Shown here: piece after piece, positions 14,957 to 16,419 of the stretch
How positions within the stretch are numbered: the first letter of the stretch is position 1
Layout of the letters: each line of letters opens with the position of its first letter
Assembly: GCA_037443645.1 (NCBI GenBank)
Contig: JBBINY010000057.1
Coordinates: 1-16,419 of the forward strand
DNA length: 16,419 nucleotides
Direction: 5' to 3'
Source: UBA2336 sp037443645
GTDB lineage: Bacteria > Bacteroidota > Bacteroidia > Cytophagales > Cyclobacteriaceae
The notes under the pieces: generated by a model
What the model was told of the DNA's origin: nothing
The model's input: only the letters and a program-made list of their open reading frames with translations
The model's database searches: none
Made by a program: the position numbers and the translations under genes

Positions 14957-15976
14957 ATGGAAGACCGCATTAAAAAATTGCTCCAGGAAGTTCAGCAGTT
15001 TGCAGGCACGGGCCGGGAAGCTGCAGAAAGCTTCCGGTTGAAATTTGTAAGCAAGAAGGGGGCAGTCAGTGAACTGTTTGAGGAACTGAAGAAAGTACCT
15101 GCTGAAGAGAAAAAGAAGGTTGGGAAAATTTTGAATGAACTAAAGCAGGCTGCCGAAGCAAAACTTGCTGCGCTGGCCAGTGGAATACATGCCACCAGGC
15201 AAACCGAAGTACTTCCTGATCTTACACTCCCACCCATCCCCAACAAAACCGGCAACCTTCATCCGTTAACGCTTACCCGCAACCGCATTATTGAAATATT
15301 CGAACGCCTTGGATTTATTGTAGCCGATGGCCCCGAAGTTGAGGATGACTGGCACAACTTCACCGCATTGAACTTCCCGGAGAATCACCCGGCCCGCGAG
15401 ATGCAGGATACCTTCTTCGTTGCGAAAAATCCGGATATGCTCCTGCGCACACATACATCAAATGTTCAGATCCGGTTGATGAGTCGACAGAAGCCACCCC
15501 TTAGGGCAATAATGCCCGGCCGTGTGTACCGCAACGAAGCCATTTCGGCCAGGGCCCACTGCTTTTTCCACCAGGTTGAAGGCCTTTATGTTGACCGGAA
15601 TGTAAGCTTTTCCGATCTCAAGCAAACACTCTATCACTTCGCCAAAGAAATGTATGGCAAGGATATACAGATCCGGTTCCGTCCTTCCTTCTTTCCATTT
15701 ACCGAGCCCAGTGCTGAGATCGACATCTCCTGCCTGATTTGCAAAGGTAGCGGCTGCACCGTATGCAAGCACACGGGTTGGGTAGAGATTGCCGGTTCAG
15801 GGATGGTCCATCCCAATGTACTTCGCAACTGCAACATCGACCCGGAAGAATTTACCGGATTTGCGTTCGGCATGGGCATTGAACGCGTAACCATGCTGCG
15901 TTATGGAATCAACGATCTTCGGTTGTTTTCTGAAAACGACATTCGCTTTTTGAGGCAATTTATACCGGTAATCTGA
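14957..15976 (+). CDS. pheS: Phenylalanyl-tRNA synthetase alpha subunit
   Basis: Catalytic alpha subunit (339 residues) of the heterotetrameric class II PheRS that charges tRNA-Phe in the cytoplasm. I start it at ATG 14957; a TTG at 14951 is in frame but would sit almost on the predicted transcription start. A coiled-coil N-terminal arm (about 1-80) precedes the catalytic domain: LLRTHTSNVQIRLM (162-175); MPGRVYRNEA (186-195, motif 2) followed by FHQVEGLYVD; FFPFTEPSAEIDI (245-257); and FAFGMGIERVTMLRYG (303-318, motif 3). Between motifs 2 and 3 lies a four-cysteine segment, CLICKGSGCTVC (C259, C262, C267, C270), absent from E. coli PheS and possibly metal-binding. pheT is not adjacent; instead a dehydrogenase start overlaps the pheS stop as TGATG. 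Confidence 0.97.
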   Translation: MEDRIKKLLQEVQQFAGTGREAAESFRLKFVSKKGAVSELFEELKKVPAEEKKKVGKILNELKQAAEAKLAALASGIHATRQTEVLPDLTLPPIPNKTGNLHPLTLTRNRIIEIFERLGFIVADGPEVEDDWHNFTALNFPENHPAREMQDTFFVAKNPDMLLRTHTSNVQIRLMSRQKPPLRAIMPGRVYRNEAISARAHCFFHQVEGLYVDRNVSFSDLKQTLYHFAKEMYGKDIQIRFRPSFFPFTEPSAEIDISCLICKGSGCTVCKHTGWVEIAGSGMVHPNVLRNCNIDPEEFTGFAFGMGIERVTMLRYGINDLRLFSENDIRFLRQFIPVI

Positions 15977-16419
15977 TGGATCATAAAACCATTCACACCA
16001 TTGGCATTGCCGGTGCCGGCACCATGGGACAAGGCATTGCCCAACTGTGTGCGCGTTCAGGTTTTAACGTATTGCTGTTCGACATTTCACCGGTACTGGC
16101 AACTGATGGAAAGAAGGCCATCGCCCGTGTGCTCGATACATTGATAGAAAAAAACAAGCTTACCCCGCAGCAGAAAAATGAGGCTATTGAAAAACTTCAG
16201 GAAGGGTTCAGTCAGCTTATCAATCAATTACAGAATATTAATCACAATCTAAACCGCCAGATGGTTCACAACCAGCAGCTTATGGACCGCTTGGATAAAT
16301 TGCCGAGTCTTTTCGACGGAATTGGGCCGTCTCTCGAAGGCCAGCAAAAGCTGATTGAGCAGATGCTCAGGCAGATTAATGAATCCAATACGAAAAATCA
16401 GCAATTTTTAGATGCTGTA
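15976..16419 (+). CDS. 3-hydroxyacyl-CoA dehydrogenase N-terminus, running off the window and chimeric after codon 75
   Basis: The frame opens with the NAD-binding half-domain of 3-hydroxyacyl-CoA/3-hydroxybutyryl-CoA dehydrogenase, which oxidises 3-hydroxyacyl-CoA in beta-oxidation or related pathways. GIAGAGTMGQGIAQLCARSG (10-29) is the Rossmann glycine motif, with the NAD-ribose Asp36 in LLFDIS, followed by the usual helix ending LIEKNKLTPQQKNEAIEKLQ (56-75). The family would next show a strand and the DLVIEA-type segment. Instead, from codon 76 the sequence becomes polar, Q/N-rich and helical, with no dehydrogenase motif to the window end. The ATG overlaps the pheS stop (TGATG). The gene identity is sure for the first 75 codons only; the reading frame stays open at the edge, so length is unknown. 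Confidence 0.75.
   Translation, partial: MDHKTIHTIGIAGAGTMGQGIAQLCARSGFNVLLFDISPVLATDGKKAIARVLDTLIEKNKLTPQQKNEAIEKLQEGFSQLINQLQNINHNLNRQMVHNQQLMDRLDKLPSLFDGIGPSLEGQQKLIEQMLRQINESNTKNQQFLDAV
16201..16419 (+). other. Q/N-rich coiled-coil-like tail, probable assembly or recombination junction
   Basis: In frame with the dehydrogenase start, these 73 codons encode a hydrophilic helical-looking segment with repeated Leu/Ile/Met at heptad-like spacing, for example QLINQLQNINHNLNRQM and RLDKLPSLFDGIG, and later QQKLIEQMLRQINE. I do not recognise the family; it looks like a linker or coiled-coil part of a structural or sensor protein. The change of character is abrupt near base 16200. It could belong to a different gene brought in by a chimeric assembly, or to a real fusion. 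Confidence 0.5.

Noticed and set aside
1..16419. CRISPR array, tRNA/rRNA genes, insertion sequences, prophage or defence system
   Set aside because: No regularly spaced repeats, no cloverleaf-like intergenic sequence, no transposase or integrase motifs, and no defence-gene domains were seen; all gaps are shorter than about 90 bases.

Overview
This window comes from a member of the Bacteroidota, most likely a Cytophagales-type aerobe. The evidence is: promoter-like boxes matching the Bacteroidota consensus TAnnTTTG close to start codons; no convincing Shine-Dalgarno sequences; an enlarged LspA of the type seen in this phylum; and a ccmB-ccmC-ccmD-ccmE-ccmF block whose CcmE carries a Cys rather than a His as the putative heme ligand. 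The assignment is an inference from gene content and motifs, since no rRNA gene is present. Coding density is very high and no stretch longer than about 90 bases lacks a gene.

Layout. (1) Bases 2-3061, plus strand: the 3' two-thirds of ileS, directly abutted by lspA. (2) 3152-4597, plus strand: an APC-family amino acid permease behind its own short intergenic region, which holds a perfect 10+1+10 palindrome next to a promoter-like box. (3) 4604-4679: an imperfect palindromic REP-like element between two convergent genes. (4) 9286-4686, minus strand: a five-gene cytochrome c maturation (System I) operon, ccmB, ccmC, a ccmD-like small gene, ccmE and ccmF, with overlapping stops and starts in its first half. 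(5) 9375-13782, plus strand: four tightly packed nucleotide-sugar genes (UDP-glucuronate 4-epimerase type SDR, TviB/WbpO-type UDP-HexNAc dehydrogenase, GalE, DegT-type sugar aminotransferase). (6) 13838-14926: a WecA/MraY-family polyprenyl-phosphate sugar-1-phosphate transferase with its own promoter-like box. (7) 14957-15976: pheS with the best promoter in the window, translationally coupled to a 3-hydroxyacyl-CoA dehydrogenase start at 15976 that runs off the window.

How the genes work together. ileS and pheS are translation housekeeping genes. LspA matures lipoproteins. The ccm block moves heme across the membrane and attaches it to apocytochromes c, but its ATPase partner CcmA and the thiol-handling CcmG/CcmH proteins are not here. 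The sugar block makes uronic-acid, galacto-configured and amino sugar nucleotides, and the following transferase could load the first sugar onto the lipid carrier. No sugar-adding glycosyltransferase, flippase or polymerase is linked.

Most of the window is ordinary core genome. The points that deserve a second look are: the last 220 bases, where a dehydrogenase reading frame switches in frame at about codon 75 into an unrelated Q/N-rich, coiled-coil-like sequence (an assembly chimera is the leading explanation); the CXXXY CcmE; the palindromes at 3088-3108 and 4604-4679; and a four-cysteine insertion in PheS. I did not find an evident undescribed multi-gene system.
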